From: Actinobacteria bacterium OV320
GTDB taxonomy: Bacteria; Actinomycetota; Actinomycetes; Streptomycetales; Streptomycetaceae
Reading direction: 5' to 3'
Assembly (NCBI GenBank): GCA_001298545.1
Contig: LJCX01000031.1
Span: 186,001-250,000 of the forward strand
DNA length: 64,000 nucleotides
Shown here: positions 50,216 to 58,764 of the stretch, piece after piece
Numbering within the stretch: position 1 is the stretch's first letter
Layout of the letters: each line of letters begins with the position of its first letter
Program-made: the position numbers and the translations under genes
The notes under the pieces: model-generated
The model's database searches: none
Seen by the model: only the letters and a program-made list of their open reading frames with translations
Told to the model about the DNA's origin: nothing

Positions 50216-51172
50216 ATGGCGCGACGCATCGACGTGACCGGGGCGGGCGGCGTGCGCCTGGCGGCCTGGGAGTTCGGTGACCCGCCCAAGGGCGACCCGG
50301 CGAAAGCGGTGACGGAGCCCGTGATTCCGCCCCAGTCCGTGCGGAAGCGGGAGGGGGGCCGGCCCGCCGGGCTCCACGAGAACGGCGCCGGAAGCAGGCC
50401 GGGCGTCCTGTTACTGCACGGTCTGATGGGCCGGGCCTCGCACTGGTCGTCCACCGCCCGCTGGCTCTCCGAGCGGCACCGCGCGGTCGCCCTCGACCAG
50501 CGCGGCCACGGGCAGAGCGCGAAGCTGCCCGAGGCCGCCTTCACCCGCGAGGCCTATGTCGAGGACGCGGAGGCCGCCCTGGAGCAGCTCGGCCTCGCCC
50601 CGGCCGTCCTCATCGGCCACGCCATGGGCGCGCTCACCGCGTGGCAGCTGGCCGCCAAGCGCCCCGACCTGGTGCAGGGTCTGATCGTCTGCGACATGCG
50701 GGCCTCCGCGCTGGGCGCGGCCTCGCAGCGCGAGTGGGGCGACTGGTTCAAGTCCTGGCCGGCCCCCTTCGCCACGCTCGCCGACGTCCGCAAGTGGTTC
50801 GGCGAGGACGACCCCTGGGTGGAACGCCCGAACCCGTCCCGGGGCGAGTTCTACGCCGAGGTGATGCACGAGTCGCCGGACGGCTGGCGTCCCGTCTTCG
50901 AGCCCGAGCAGATGCTCAAGACCCGCGAGACCTGGGTCTACGACGCGCACTGGGAGGAGCTCACCCAGGTCCAGTGCCCGGCGCTGGTGGTGCGCGGCCT
51001 GGACGGCGAGCTCGGCCGCGCCGAGGCCCAGGAGATGGTGCGGGTCCTGCCGCGCGGCGCGTACGCGGAGGTCGCCGACGCCGGGCACCTCGTGCACTAC
51101 GACCAGCCGGAGGGATGGCGCACGGCGATCGAACCGTTCCTCGACGCCGTACTCGCCCCCGACGCCCCCTGA
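50216..51172 (+). CDS. Alpha/beta-hydrolase-fold protein lacking the nucleophile serine; contains a TTA codon
   Basis: A 318-residue protein of the alpha/beta hydrolase fold. The oxyanion region VLLLHGLMGRASHW, the DQRGHGQS block, and the catalytic His in ADAGHLVHYDQP are present, but the nucleophile elbow reads G-H-A-M-G: residue 136 is Ala (GCC, 50621-50623) instead of Ser. It is therefore probably not a classical esterase; it may bind a ligand, act as a regulator, or use other chemistry. Codon 66 is TTA (50411-50413), so translation needs the bldA tRNA and should be developmentally timed. A Lys/Pro-rich insert (~25-60) precedes the fold. ATG 50216 chosen over a GTG 12 bases upstream. Confidence 0.88.
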   Translation: MARRIDVTGAGGVRLAAWEFGDPPKGDPAKAVTEPVIPPQSVRKREGGRPAGLHENGAGSRPGVLLLHGLMGRASHWSSTARWLSERHRAVALDQRGHGQSAKLPEAAFTREAYVEDAEAALEQLGLAPAVLIGHAMGALTAWQLAAKRPDLVQGLIVCDMRASALGAASQREWGDWFKSWPAPFATLADVRKWFGEDDPWVERPNPSRGEFYAEVMHESPDGWRPVFEPEQMLKTRETWVYDAHWEELTQVQCPALVVRGLDGELGRAEAQEMVRVLPRGAYAEVADAGHLVHYDQPEGWRTAIEPFLDAVLAPDAP

Positions 51173-51196
51173 GCACCGGTGCTCTCTGAGTCCCCT

Positions 51197-51212
51197 GGCC
51201 CCGTGAGGGGCC
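51197..51212 (+). terminator. Small hairpin after alpha/beta hydrolase gene
   Basis: GGCCCC (51197-51202), loop GTGA, GGGGCC (51207-51212), followed by a second small hairpin CCTGA/TCAGG. Confidence 0.55.
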
Positions 51213-51244
51213 CCTGATCCCCTCAGGCCCCGGCCCCGCTGGGG

Positions 51245-51460
51245 CTCGGGCCCCGCTGGGGTTCCGGCCCCTCCTCGGGCTCGGGTCCCGCTGGGGTTCC
51301 GGCCCCTCCTCGGGCTCGGGTCCCGCTGGGGCTCCGGCCCCTCCTCGGGCTCGGGCCCCGCTGGGGCTCCGGCCCCTCCTCGGGCTCGGGCCCCGCTGGG
51401 GCTCCGGCCCCTCCTCGGGCTCGGGTCCCGCTGGGGTTCCGGCCCCTCTTAGGGCTCGGG
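51245..51460. repeat. 35-bp tandem repeat, six units
   Basis: Units starting CTCGGG(C/T)CCCGCTGGGG begin at 51245, 51280, 51315, 51350, 51385 and 51420, with a degenerate stub at 51455. Differences are confined to C/T changes at two positions and the end of the last unit. Confidence 0.93.
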
Positions 51461-51617
51461 CCCCCTCGGGCCCCGGCCTCGCTCGGCTCCCGGCCCTCCC
51501 TCGGGGCCTCTGAGGTCCCTGCGGGCTCTGGTGATCTCCCTGAGCCCCTGCGGCCCGCCGGAGGCGCCCAGACGACCGCCGAAGGCCTCCCGAGGCCGCG
51601 GGTCCAGGCTTCCTCGG

Positions 51618-51673
51618 CGGTCAGGCGGTCAGGCGGTCAGGCGGTCAGGCGGTCAGGCGGTGAGCCGGTCAGG
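51618..51673. repeat. 8-bp tandem repeat CGGTCAGG, seven units
   Basis: Five perfect copies of CGGTCAGG (51618-51657), one variant CGGTGAGC and one more perfect copy. Isolated CGGTCAGCC copies continue near 51723, up to the end of the ABC permease gene. Confidence 0.92.
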
Positions 51674-51734
51674 CGGGTCGCGGGGCCGCTCGCCCTCGGC
51701 GGCCGCGGAGGCAGCCGGCCGCGCGGTCAGCCGG

Positions 51735-53342
51735 TCAGCCCTTGCTCACCGCCGTCAGGATCTCCGGGAGGCGCGTCGCCGTCCGGGGAGCGGCCAGACG
51801 CAGTCCCAGCAGCGTGATCGCCGCGCCGTACACCGCGCCCCCCGGCAGCAGCAGCCAGGTCCAGGAGTCCCCGCCCTCGGTGACGTGCAGCCAGATCGTC
51901 ACCGCGATGACGGGCGCGCACAGCAGGGCGGCCGAGACCATCCCGCCGAAGATCGCGATCCAGGCGAGACCGGCCTGGCCCGGGGCGACGTTCTTGTAGC
52001 CCTCCTGCGGGATCGAGTAGGGGAAGCGGGCCGAGGTCCAGGCGCCCGTCGCCAGCATCGCGCCGAGCAGCGCGAGGGACAGCCCCAGCGCCTCGGGCAG
52101 CTTCGACCAGTCGCCGAGCATCGCCGTCGTCAGCACGGTCACCAGCGTCGCGTACGGCAGGGTGATCAGCAGCAGGGCCAGCGCCCGCGCGCGCAGCTCG
52201 ACGTACGCGTCCCGGCGCGAGGAGATCGTCATCGCGACCATCCAGAACGCGGACGTGTCCTGCCCGAACTGGTTGTACATCTGGATGCCGAGCATCCCGG
52301 CGGCGAAGCAGGCGAAGTAGATCGAGCCGGTGCCCTGCAGGGCGTTGAAGACCGGCACGATCAGCCCGATGGCCAGCGACGTCACCCAGGCCGCCTTCGT
52401 CTTCGGGTCGCGCCAGATGTAGCGAAGACCGCGCTCCATCACGGTGCCGGTGCGCCCGCCGGGCAGCAGTCGCCCGAGCCCCGCCGAGCTCCGCCGTTCC
52501 CGCGCGGCCGGCTCGGCCGCCTGGAGGGTGGAACCGTCGGGCGAGATCATCAGCCGGGTCAGGCTCCGCGTCCACACCCGCACCAGCAGCACCAGAGCGC
52601 CCGCGCTGACGGCGATCTGCGCGGCGGCCGTCCCGTACGCGCCCTCGCTCACCGAGTCCACCGCGCCGATCGCCGAGGCGGGCGGCAGCCAGCGCAGCAC
52701 GTCCGCCGCCGGATCGAGCTGCCCGAGACCGGACGTCCCGAGCCGCTGCGCCCCGAAGTTGACGACCTGCGCCCCGATCGCGATGACCAGCCCGCTCAGC
52801 ACCGCGAGATCGCGTCCCTTACGGCTGGTCAGCAACCGGATGTTGGCGGCGGCCACGGCCCGGGCGAGCGCCACGCAGACCAGCAGCCCGAGGGCGACGG
52901 CGAGCACACCCACCGTCCACGCGGCGGCCCCGTGCGCCACGGACACCACCGACCCCACCAGCATCAGCAGCGTGAACAGCGGCCCGATGCCGACCAGGGA
53001 GGCCGCCAGCAGCGCCCGCACCAGCGGCCGGGGCCGCAGCGGCAGTATCACCAGCCGGGTCGGGTCCAGGGTCTCGTCACCGCTGGGGAAGAACAGCGGC
53101 ATCACCGCCCAGCCCATCCCCAGCACCGCCGCGAGCAACACCACCAGCGACACCGCGTGGTCGTGCCCGCGCAACGCGATCAGTCCGAGCAGCTGAAGCG
53201 CGGCGAACAGCAGCGTGGCGACGGCGGAGGCGACGTACGCGGCCCGCCGCCCGCCCGACTGCCGCAGCCCGTTGCGCAGCAGTGACAGCTTCAGCCGTAC
53301 GACGGTGGGGACGAGGCCCGGCGGGGAGGTCGGCTCGCTCAC
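51735..53342 (-). CDS. ABC transporter permease
   Basis: A 535-residue membrane protein with about twelve hydrophobic helices, the permease partner of the ATPase gene upstream. It begins MSEPTSPPGLVPTVVRLKLSLLRN and has a cytoplasmic loop with GRTGTVMERGLRYIWRDPKTKAAW in the middle, like ABC-2-type exporters that are duplicated. The GTG start at 53342 overlaps the ATPase stop by four bases (GTGA), so the two are translationally coupled. Substrate unknown; DUF-type exporters of this pair are common in actinobacteria. Confidence 0.88.
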   Translation of the reverse strand: MSEPTSPPGLVPTVVRLKLSLLRNGLRQSGGRRAAYVASAVATLLFAALQLLGLIALRGHDHAVSLVVLLAAVLGMGWAVMPLFFPSGDETLDPTRLVILPLRPRPLVRALLAASLVGIGPLFTLLMLVGSVVSVAHGAAAWTVGVLAVALGLLVCVALARAVAAANIRLLTSRKGRDLAVLSGLVIAIGAQVVNFGAQRLGTSGLGQLDPAADVLRWLPPASAIGAVDSVSEGAYGTAAAQIAVSAGALVLLVRVWTRSLTRLMISPDGSTLQAAEPAARERRSSAGLGRLLPGGRTGTVMERGLRYIWRDPKTKAAWVTSLAIGLIVPVFNALQGTGSIYFACFAAGMLGIQMYNQFGQDTSAFWMVAMTISSRRDAYVELRARALALLLITLPYATLVTVLTTAMLGDWSKLPEALGLSLALLGAMLATGAWTSARFPYSIPQEGYKNVAPGQAGLAWIAIFGGMVSAALLCAPVIAVTIWLHVTEGGDSWTWLLLPGGAVYGAAITLLGLRLAAPRTATRLPEILTAVSKG

Positions 53343-54109
53343 CGGGTCGCCCCGCCGCCCAGCCAGTCGAGGTCGGAACCGGTGTCCCGCCCCTGTGCCC
53401 CGACGAGTTCGAGAAACGCCTGCTGCAAGGAGGGAGCCGAACCCCGCACCTCCTCCAGCGTCCCGTGCGCCCGGATCCGCCCCGCCGCCAGCACCGCCAC
53501 CCAGTCGCACAGCGACTCGACGAGCTCCATGACATGGGAGGAGAAGACGACCGTCGCCCCGGACGCGGTGTACCGCTCCAGCACTCCCCGGATGATCTGC
53601 GCGGACACCGGGTCGACCCCCTCGAACGGCTCGTCGAGGAAGAGCACTTCGGGGTTGTGCAGCAGCGCGGCCGCGAGCCCGATCTTCTTCCGCATGCCGG
53701 TCGAGTAGTCGACGACGAGCTTGTGCTGGGCCCCGGCCAGATCGAGGACGTCGAGCAACTGCGTGGCCCGCTTGTCGACCTCGGGGCCCGGCAGCCCCCG
53801 CAACCGTCCGCTGTAGCCGAGAAGTTCACGCCCCGAGAGCCGCTCGAACAGCCGTAGCCCCTCCGGCAGCACGCCGATCCGTGCCTTCACCTCGACGGGA
53901 TCACGCCACACGTCGTGCCCGACCACCTCGACGGACCCCTGATCGGGCCGCAACAGCCCGGTCACCATCGACAGGGTCGTGGTCTTCCCGGCGCCGTTCG
54001 GCCCGACGAGCCCGATGAACTTCCCGGACGGCAGATCGAGATCGATCCCGGCGACGGCGACCTGCTGCCCGAACCGCTTCCAGAGGTTACGCACGCGTAC
54101 GGACGTCAT
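53339..54109 (-). CDS. ABC transporter ATP-binding protein
   Basis: A 256-residue ABC ATPase. Walker A GPNGAGKTT (~36-44), Q-loop region, the signature YSTGMRKKIGLAAALL (a variant of LSGGQ), Walker B VLFLDEPFEGVD, and the H-loop in VFSSHVMELVE. The C-terminal tail after ~220 is a typical short extension. It powers the permease encoded by the overlapping downstream gene; in family terms an exporter of the ABC-2 type. Start ATG 54109, lying 36 bp downstream of the PrimPol gene. Confidence 0.93.
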   Translation of the reverse strand: MTSVRVRNLWKRFGQQVAVAGIDLDLPSGKFIGLVGPNGAGKTTTLSMVTGLLRPDQGSVEVVGHDVWRDPVEVKARIGVLPEGLRLFERLSGRELLGYSGRLRGLPGPEVDKRATQLLDVLDLAGAQHKLVVDYSTGMRKKIGLAAALLHNPEVLFLDEPFEGVDPVSAQIIRGVLERYTASGATVVFSSHVMELVESLCDWVAVLAAGRIRAHGTLEEVRGSAPSLQQAFLELVGAQGRDTGSDLDWLGGGATR

Positions 54110-54145
54110 GCATGAACCCTACGGCGGAGAACGCGCCCCAGGGGG

Positions 54146-54799
54146 TCAGCGATCGCGCCCGCAGGCGTAGGCGAGCGGCGAGATCAACTCCTCCGCGTCC
54201 GGCAGCCAGCGGTTCGCGGCGGTGGGCCGGCACGCCCACTGCACGGCACCCCGCGACCCGAACCGCGTGGGCGGCGCGGCGACCCACATGCCCTCGCCGA
54301 GCGTCAGGAGATCGAGCGCGCCCAGCGACCAGCCCAGCTTGCGCACCATGTCCGGCACCTTCGCCGACGCGCCCGGCAACACGAAGAACTGCATCCGCCG
54401 GTCCGGCGTCAACGTGACGGGACCGAGCGTCAACTCCATCCGCTCCATCCGCGCCAGTGCGAGAAACCCGGCCGTCTCCGGAACGGAGATCGCGTCGAAC
54501 GTACGCCCGGTCGGCAGCAGGATCGAGGCGGTCGGCTGCTTCTGCCACATCCGGCGCGCGACCGTCGCGCTCCCGGTGGCCTGGGTCGCCCAGTCGGGGC
54601 GTGCGGGGTGCGCGCCCGGCGCCGCACACGCGCCGTCGCCGCAGGAGCAGCGCTGCAGTCCTTCGACGGGTTCCAGCCAGGTGCCGGGGAACACGTCCCA
54701 ATGACGTTCCTCGGCGTATCGGACAGCGGTCTCGAGCAGCGATTCCCCGCGCTGCTTCGGGATTTGAGTGGCTTCGGCGCCCGCGATGGTCTCTTCCAC
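54146..54799 (-). CDS. PrimPol N-terminal domain protein
   Basis: A protein of 217 residues (from the GTG at 54799; a GTG at 54823 would add eight) with the bifunctional DNA primase/polymerase N-terminal fold. It contains RHWDVFPGTWLEP, then a Cys-rich stretch CSCGDGACAAPGAHPARPDW typical of this family in streptomycetes, and ASILLPTGRTFDAISVP. No helicase domain is attached, so it is a lone domain; no phage or plasmid genes are near. Role in DNA repair or replication cannot be decided. No clear ribosome binding site for either start. Confidence 0.8.
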   Translation of the reverse strand: MEETIAGAEATQIPKQRGESLLETAVRYAEERHWDVFPGTWLEPVEGLQRCSCGDGACAAPGAHPARPDWATQATGSATVARRMWQKQPTASILLPTGRTFDAISVPETAGFLALARMERMELTLGPVTLTPDRRMQFFVLPGASAKVPDMVRKLGWSLGALDLLTLGEGMWVAAPPTRFGSRGAVQWACRPTAANRWLPDAEELISPLAYACGRDR

Positions 54800-55143
54800 G
54801 ATGAACACAACTCTAGCCGTCACCAGGGGTTACGCCCGTCACATTGCGCGGGGGAGGAGCATCGATTCCGCGTCCGGGGCGCATGGGTGCACGGGCGGGG
54901 GCGCGCGGGAGGAACGGGCGCGGGAGCGGGTAACCAGGTAGAGGGGGGCGGGCGTCCGCCGGTAACCCGGCAATTCTCTGTATTCCTCGGCAAGTCTTGG
55001 CAATCCTCACATGCCTCGCATTTTCGCTGCGGCTGTGGGGCATTGATCTTCTCGGCCGGAACTTTTCGGTGGAAGACACGTCAACTCGGTGTGTGGGCGG
55101 GCACCCGCCGTCCCGGTCACCGCAGCCACAGGGGGTAGTGCCC
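54800..55143. other. Divergent region upstream of the NsdA-like regulator gene
   Basis: 344 bp, no gene. Positions 54960-55090 are clearly AT-richer than average. GGCAA occurs at 54969, 54989 and 54999, i.e. at 20 and 10 bp spacing, as phased direct repeats. AGGGGG (about 55130) is the ribosome binding site of the next gene. Confidence 0.5.
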
Positions 55144-56529
55144 ATGGCCGCAAGGCCGCTAGTCGCGAGGCAGCCGAACGAACGGTTGCAGGCGCTCATC
55201 CAGGAGGCGGGGTGCTCGAACGCCGGGCTCGCCCGCCGCGTCAACATGTGCGGCGCCGAGCACGGACTCGACCTGCGCTACGACAAGACGTCCGTGGCCC
55301 GTTGGCTGCGCGGACAGCAGCCGCGGGGCCGCGCCCCGGCGATCATCGCCGAGGCGCTGGGCCGCAAGCTCGGCCGTACGGTCACGATCGACGAGATCGG
55401 CATGGCCAACGGCAAGAACCTCGCCTCGGGCGTGGGTCTCCAGTTCTCGCCGACGGTACTGGGGGCCATCGAGCAGGTCTGCGAACTGTGGCGCAGTGAC
55501 GTGGGCCGACGCGACTTCCTCTCCGGGTCGTCCGTGGCCGCCTCCGCGCTGGTCGAGCCGAGCCGCGACTGGCTGATCTCCTCCCCCGACGCGCAGGTTG
55601 CGCGGTCGGCCGGCCCCCGGGTGGGCCTCTCCGACGTCGCGGCCGTCAAGGCGATGACCCAGGCGCTGGTCGACCTGGACCACCAGTACGGCAGCGGGCA
55701 TGTGCGCCCGGTCGTCGTGCACTACCTCAACAGCGTCGTCTCGGGCCTGCTGGCCGGCTCCTACCGGGAGGCGGTGGGCCGGGAACTCTTCGCGGCCGTG
55801 GCCCGGTTGACGGAACTCGCCGGCTACATGGCCGTCGACACCGGCCAACCCGGCCTCGCCCAGCGCTACTACATCCAGGCGCTGCGGCTCGCCCAGGCGG
55901 CTGGCGACAGGGGGTACGGCGGCTACGTCCTCGCCGCGTCCATGAGCCATCTCGCCGCGCAGCTCGGAAACCCGCGGGAGATCGCGCAGTTGGCGCGCGC
56001 CGCGCAGGAGGGGGCGCGGGGGCGGGTGACGCCGCGCGCGGAGGCGATGTTCCTCGCGGCGGAGGCACGCGGCCACGCGCTGCTGGGGGACGCGCGCGGG
56101 GCGCAGGCGGCGTCCGGGCGGGCCATCTCGGCGCTGGAGGCGGCCGAGCCGTCCGCCGGGGACGACCCCGCGTGGATCGCGCACTTCGACGAGGCCTATC
56201 TGGCCGACGAGTTGGCGCACTGCCACCGCGACCTGGGCCAGGCCGAGGCGGCGGCGCGCTGTGCCGAACAGTCCCTGGCCGGGCACCCGGAGAGCCGTGC
56301 GCGCCGGCGCGCCATCGGCTACGTCCTGCTGGCCACCGCGCAGGTGCAGCAGCGCGAGATCGAACAGGCCTGCCACACGGGCCTCAAGGCGGTCGAGCTC
56401 CTCGAGACGCTCCGCTCCAACCGGGGCGCGGAGTACCTGGAGGACCTCCAGCAGCGACTGGAACCGTTCCGGGACGAGTCGGTGGTAAGGGAGTTCGGGG
56501 CGCGGCTGGAGCTGCAGACCGCGGCGTGA
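55144..56529 (+). CDS. NsdA-like transcriptional regulator with TPR-type repeats
   Basis: A 461-residue protein of the streptomycete family that includes NsdA. Residues ~10-75 are a helix-turn-helix (LQALIQEAGCSNAGLARRV, TSVARWLRGQQPRGRAP); the internal RRDFLSGSSVAASALV segment (~120-138) is a family hallmark; ~160-450 are helical TPR-like repeats (YYIQALRLAQAAGDRGYGGYVLAASMS, AEAAARCAEQSL). Members repress sporulation and antibiotic production. Start ATG 55144 with AGGGGG seven to eight bases upstream. The exact target is unknown. Confidence 0.85.
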   Translation: MAARPLVARQPNERLQALIQEAGCSNAGLARRVNMCGAEHGLDLRYDKTSVARWLRGQQPRGRAPAIIAEALGRKLGRTVTIDEIGMANGKNLASGVGLQFSPTVLGAIEQVCELWRSDVGRRDFLSGSSVAASALVEPSRDWLISSPDAQVARSAGPRVGLSDVAAVKAMTQALVDLDHQYGSGHVRPVVVHYLNSVVSGLLAGSYREAVGRELFAAVARLTELAGYMAVDTGQPGLAQRYYIQALRLAQAAGDRGYGGYVLAASMSHLAAQLGNPREIAQLARAAQEGARGRVTPRAEAMFLAAEARGHALLGDARGAQAASGRAISALEAAEPSAGDDPAWIAHFDEAYLADELAHCHRDLGQAEAAARCAEQSLAGHPESRARRRAIGYVLLATAQVQQREIEQACHTGLKAVELLETLRSNRGAEYLEDLQQRLEPFRDESVVREFGARLELQTAA

Positions 56530-56742
56530 ACGGACGGGGCGCCGCCGCGTGAACACGCGGGAAACGGCGATGGCGCGCGGAAGGAGGGGCGGATACAGCG
56601 CACGGCGCTCCGGAACTGTCACCGAAGTCACTGTCAGACCCGCTGGGAGGGAGATCACGTTCTGAGCTGCGTGGCACGGGGTTCCGGGGACCCGGTAGCG
56701 TGAACCGACGATTCCGAAGGTCCCCCATTCGTAGGAGTCCCG

Positions 56743-58599
56743 GTGACGCAGAGTGGACAGGGCGAGGAGCCCTCGGCGCAACCCGCGCGCGAAGGCATCG
56801 TGCTGCCCTCCGACGGTGGGGAACCCCTGCTGCCGGGAATGACGACGAACCCGCCGCGGCCGGTACCCCGCCAGGGACCGCCGCCGGGACCGCCGTCGGG
56901 CCACCAGTCCGGCCAGTACGGCGCTCAGCAGTACGGACAGCAGCAGTACGGACAGGACGAGTACCGGCAGGACGAGTACGGGCAGCAGCAGTACGGGCAG
57001 CCGGACTACGGGCAGCACGCGCCCCAGGGGCAGCCCGAGTACGGGCAGCAGGCGCCGGCCGGCGGACAGACCTGGGGGGATCCCTGGGGCCCCGGCGGCC
57101 AGACGCCCGCCCCGCAGCAGCCCGCCCCGCAGCAGTCCGCCCAGGGCTGGCCGCTCCCCGCGGACCAGACGGACGGGCCGGGCCGCACGGACCAGGGGTA
57201 CCAGCAGCACCAGCCTCAGTACTCGCTGCAGCCGCAGCAGCCGCAGGACCAGTGGGACAGCGGGCCGGCGGCCCCGTGGAACGGCGGCACCCCGGCGGGC
57301 GCGGGCCCGCTCCCGCCGGAGAGCGCACCGGCGCCGGGCGCACCCCTGCCGCCCGCCGCCGCGCCGATCGACGACGGCGCGACGCAGTACATACCGCCGG
57401 TCCCGGCAGGCCCGGCTGCCGACGGCCGGGGCCCGTACCCGCCGCAGTTCGCCGGACCCGGTGCCGCCGACGAGGGCGCCACCCAGTTCCTGCCGCCCGT
57501 CCCCGCCGCCCCCGTCGACGAGGGCGCGACGCAGTACATACCGCCGGTCGCCCCCGGCGCGCTGCCGCCCGAGGTGCCGGCCGAGTCGACCCAGTACCTG
57601 GGCCGTACCCCGCACAACGCCCCGGGCCCGATGCCGGCCCCCGGAACGCAGCCCGGCGCGTACTCCGACTCCGAGCCCACGCAGTACATCCCGCCCGTCG
57701 CCGCGCAGGCCGACGGCGACCGGCAGCCGCCCGCCGAGTTCGAGAACCTCTTCCGCAGCGGGCCGGCCACCGACAGCCCGGCAGGATCCACGCAGCAGCT
57801 CCCGCGCTTCTCCGAGCCGGACACCCCCGGACGCGGCCACGGTGGCGCACCGGGCTACGGCGCCGGGCCCGCCGCCCGTTCCCCGCAGCCCGCCTACACC
57901 CCGCCCGGTGACCCGGCGGCGGGCGGGCGGCGCGGGGCACGAGACGACGGCGGCGGCCGGGGAGGCCGTACCGGTTCGCGGCTGCCGTTGTTCGCGGCGG
58001 TCGGCGTGGCGCTCGCGGTCGTCGGCGTCGGCGCGGGCGCGATGCTCGCGGGCGGGGGCGGTGGCCAGGGCGACGACAACCAGACCGTCGCCGCGTCGGC
58101 CCCCGCGACCGAGGGGTCCGCGTCGGCGTCCAGCGGCGCGGCCGAGCAGCAGGCCGTCGAACTCGACAAGCTGCTCGCGGACAGCGGCAGCAGCCGGGCC
58201 AGCGTGATCAGCGCGGTGGCCGACGTGAAGGCGTGCGGCAATCTCGCCCAGGCCGCCACGGACCTGCGGGACGCGGCGAAGCAGCGCTCCGAACTGGTCA
58301 CCAGACTGTCCGCACTCAAGGTCGACCAGCTGCCGGACCACACCGCGCTGACCACGGCCCTCACCAAGGCGTGGCAGGCGTCCGCGTCCGCCGACGACCA
58401 CTACGCGACCTGGGCCGACCAGGTCGCCGCCGACAAGAAGAAGAGCTGCAAGAAGGGCTCGGCCCGCACCACCTCCGAGACCCAGGCCGGCAACCGCGCG
58501 AGCGGCACCGCCAGCACCCAGAAGACGCAGGCCGCGAAGTTGTGGAACAAGATCGCGCGGACCTACGGCCTGACGCAGCGCCAGCCCACCCAGCTGTAG
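56743..58599 (+). CDS. Q/P/G-rich membrane protein with repeated TQYIPPV motifs
   Basis: A 618-residue protein anchored by one helix (~412-437, LFAAVGVALAVVGVGAGAML). The cytoplasmic N-terminal ~405 residues are disordered: QQYGQ/EYGQ repeats (~58-105), then the motif ATQYIPPV or variants at ~213, 246 (ATQFLPPV), 262, 283 (STQYLGR), 312 (PTQYIPPV) and 349 (STQQLPR). These Thr-Gln-Tyr/Phe motifs resemble phospho-Thr sites recognised by FHA domains. The outer C-terminal domain (~450-618) is helical with two Cys (KACGNL and KKSCKK). GTG start with AGGAG five bases upstream. Unknown function. Confidence 0.85.
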   Translation: MTQSGQGEEPSAQPAREGIVLPSDGGEPLLPGMTTNPPRPVPRQGPPPGPPSGHQSGQYGAQQYGQQQYGQDEYRQDEYGQQQYGQPDYGQHAPQGQPEYGQQAPAGGQTWGDPWGPGGQTPAPQQPAPQQSAQGWPLPADQTDGPGRTDQGYQQHQPQYSLQPQQPQDQWDSGPAAPWNGGTPAGAGPLPPESAPAPGAPLPPAAAPIDDGATQYIPPVPAGPAADGRGPYPPQFAGPGAADEGATQFLPPVPAAPVDEGATQYIPPVAPGALPPEVPAESTQYLGRTPHNAPGPMPAPGTQPGAYSDSEPTQYIPPVAAQADGDRQPPAEFENLFRSGPATDSPAGSTQQLPRFSEPDTPGRGHGGAPGYGAGPAARSPQPAYTPPGDPAAGGRRGARDDGGGRGGRTGSRLPLFAAVGVALAVVGVGAGAMLAGGGGGQGDDNQTVAASAPATEGSASASSGAAEQQAVELDKLLADSGSSRASVISAVADVKACGNLAQAATDLRDAAKQRSELVTRLSALKVDQLPDHTALTTALTKAWQASASADDHYATWADQVAADKKKSCKKGSARTTSETQAGNRASGTASTQKTQAAKLWNKIARTYGLTQRQPTQL

Positions 58600-58764
58600 A
58601 CGCGGACCAGGCCGGTGCCGTCGCAGGGGCGGGCCGGCCGGATCGGCCGCGTCGGGCGGGCCGGCCGGATCGCCGGAATCAGCCGGTTCGGGCGGGTGCC
58701 CGGTTCGAGCGGATGTCCGGTTCGGGTGGGTGTCCGGGTTGGGTGGGTGTCCGGGTGGGGCGGG

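Larger units (their letters stand above)
51173..51734. other. Intergenic region with two families of tandem repeats
   Basis: 562 bp between convergent genes. Apart from a terminator and the repeats listed below, 51480-51617 and 51674-51734 are GC-rich sequence with no visible gene. Confidence 0.65.

Noticed and set aside
55159-58401. 1080-codon minus-strand frame opposite the NsdA-like and TQY-repeat genes
   Set aside because: Spans two real genes and an intergenic region, with low-complexity content; a chance frame.
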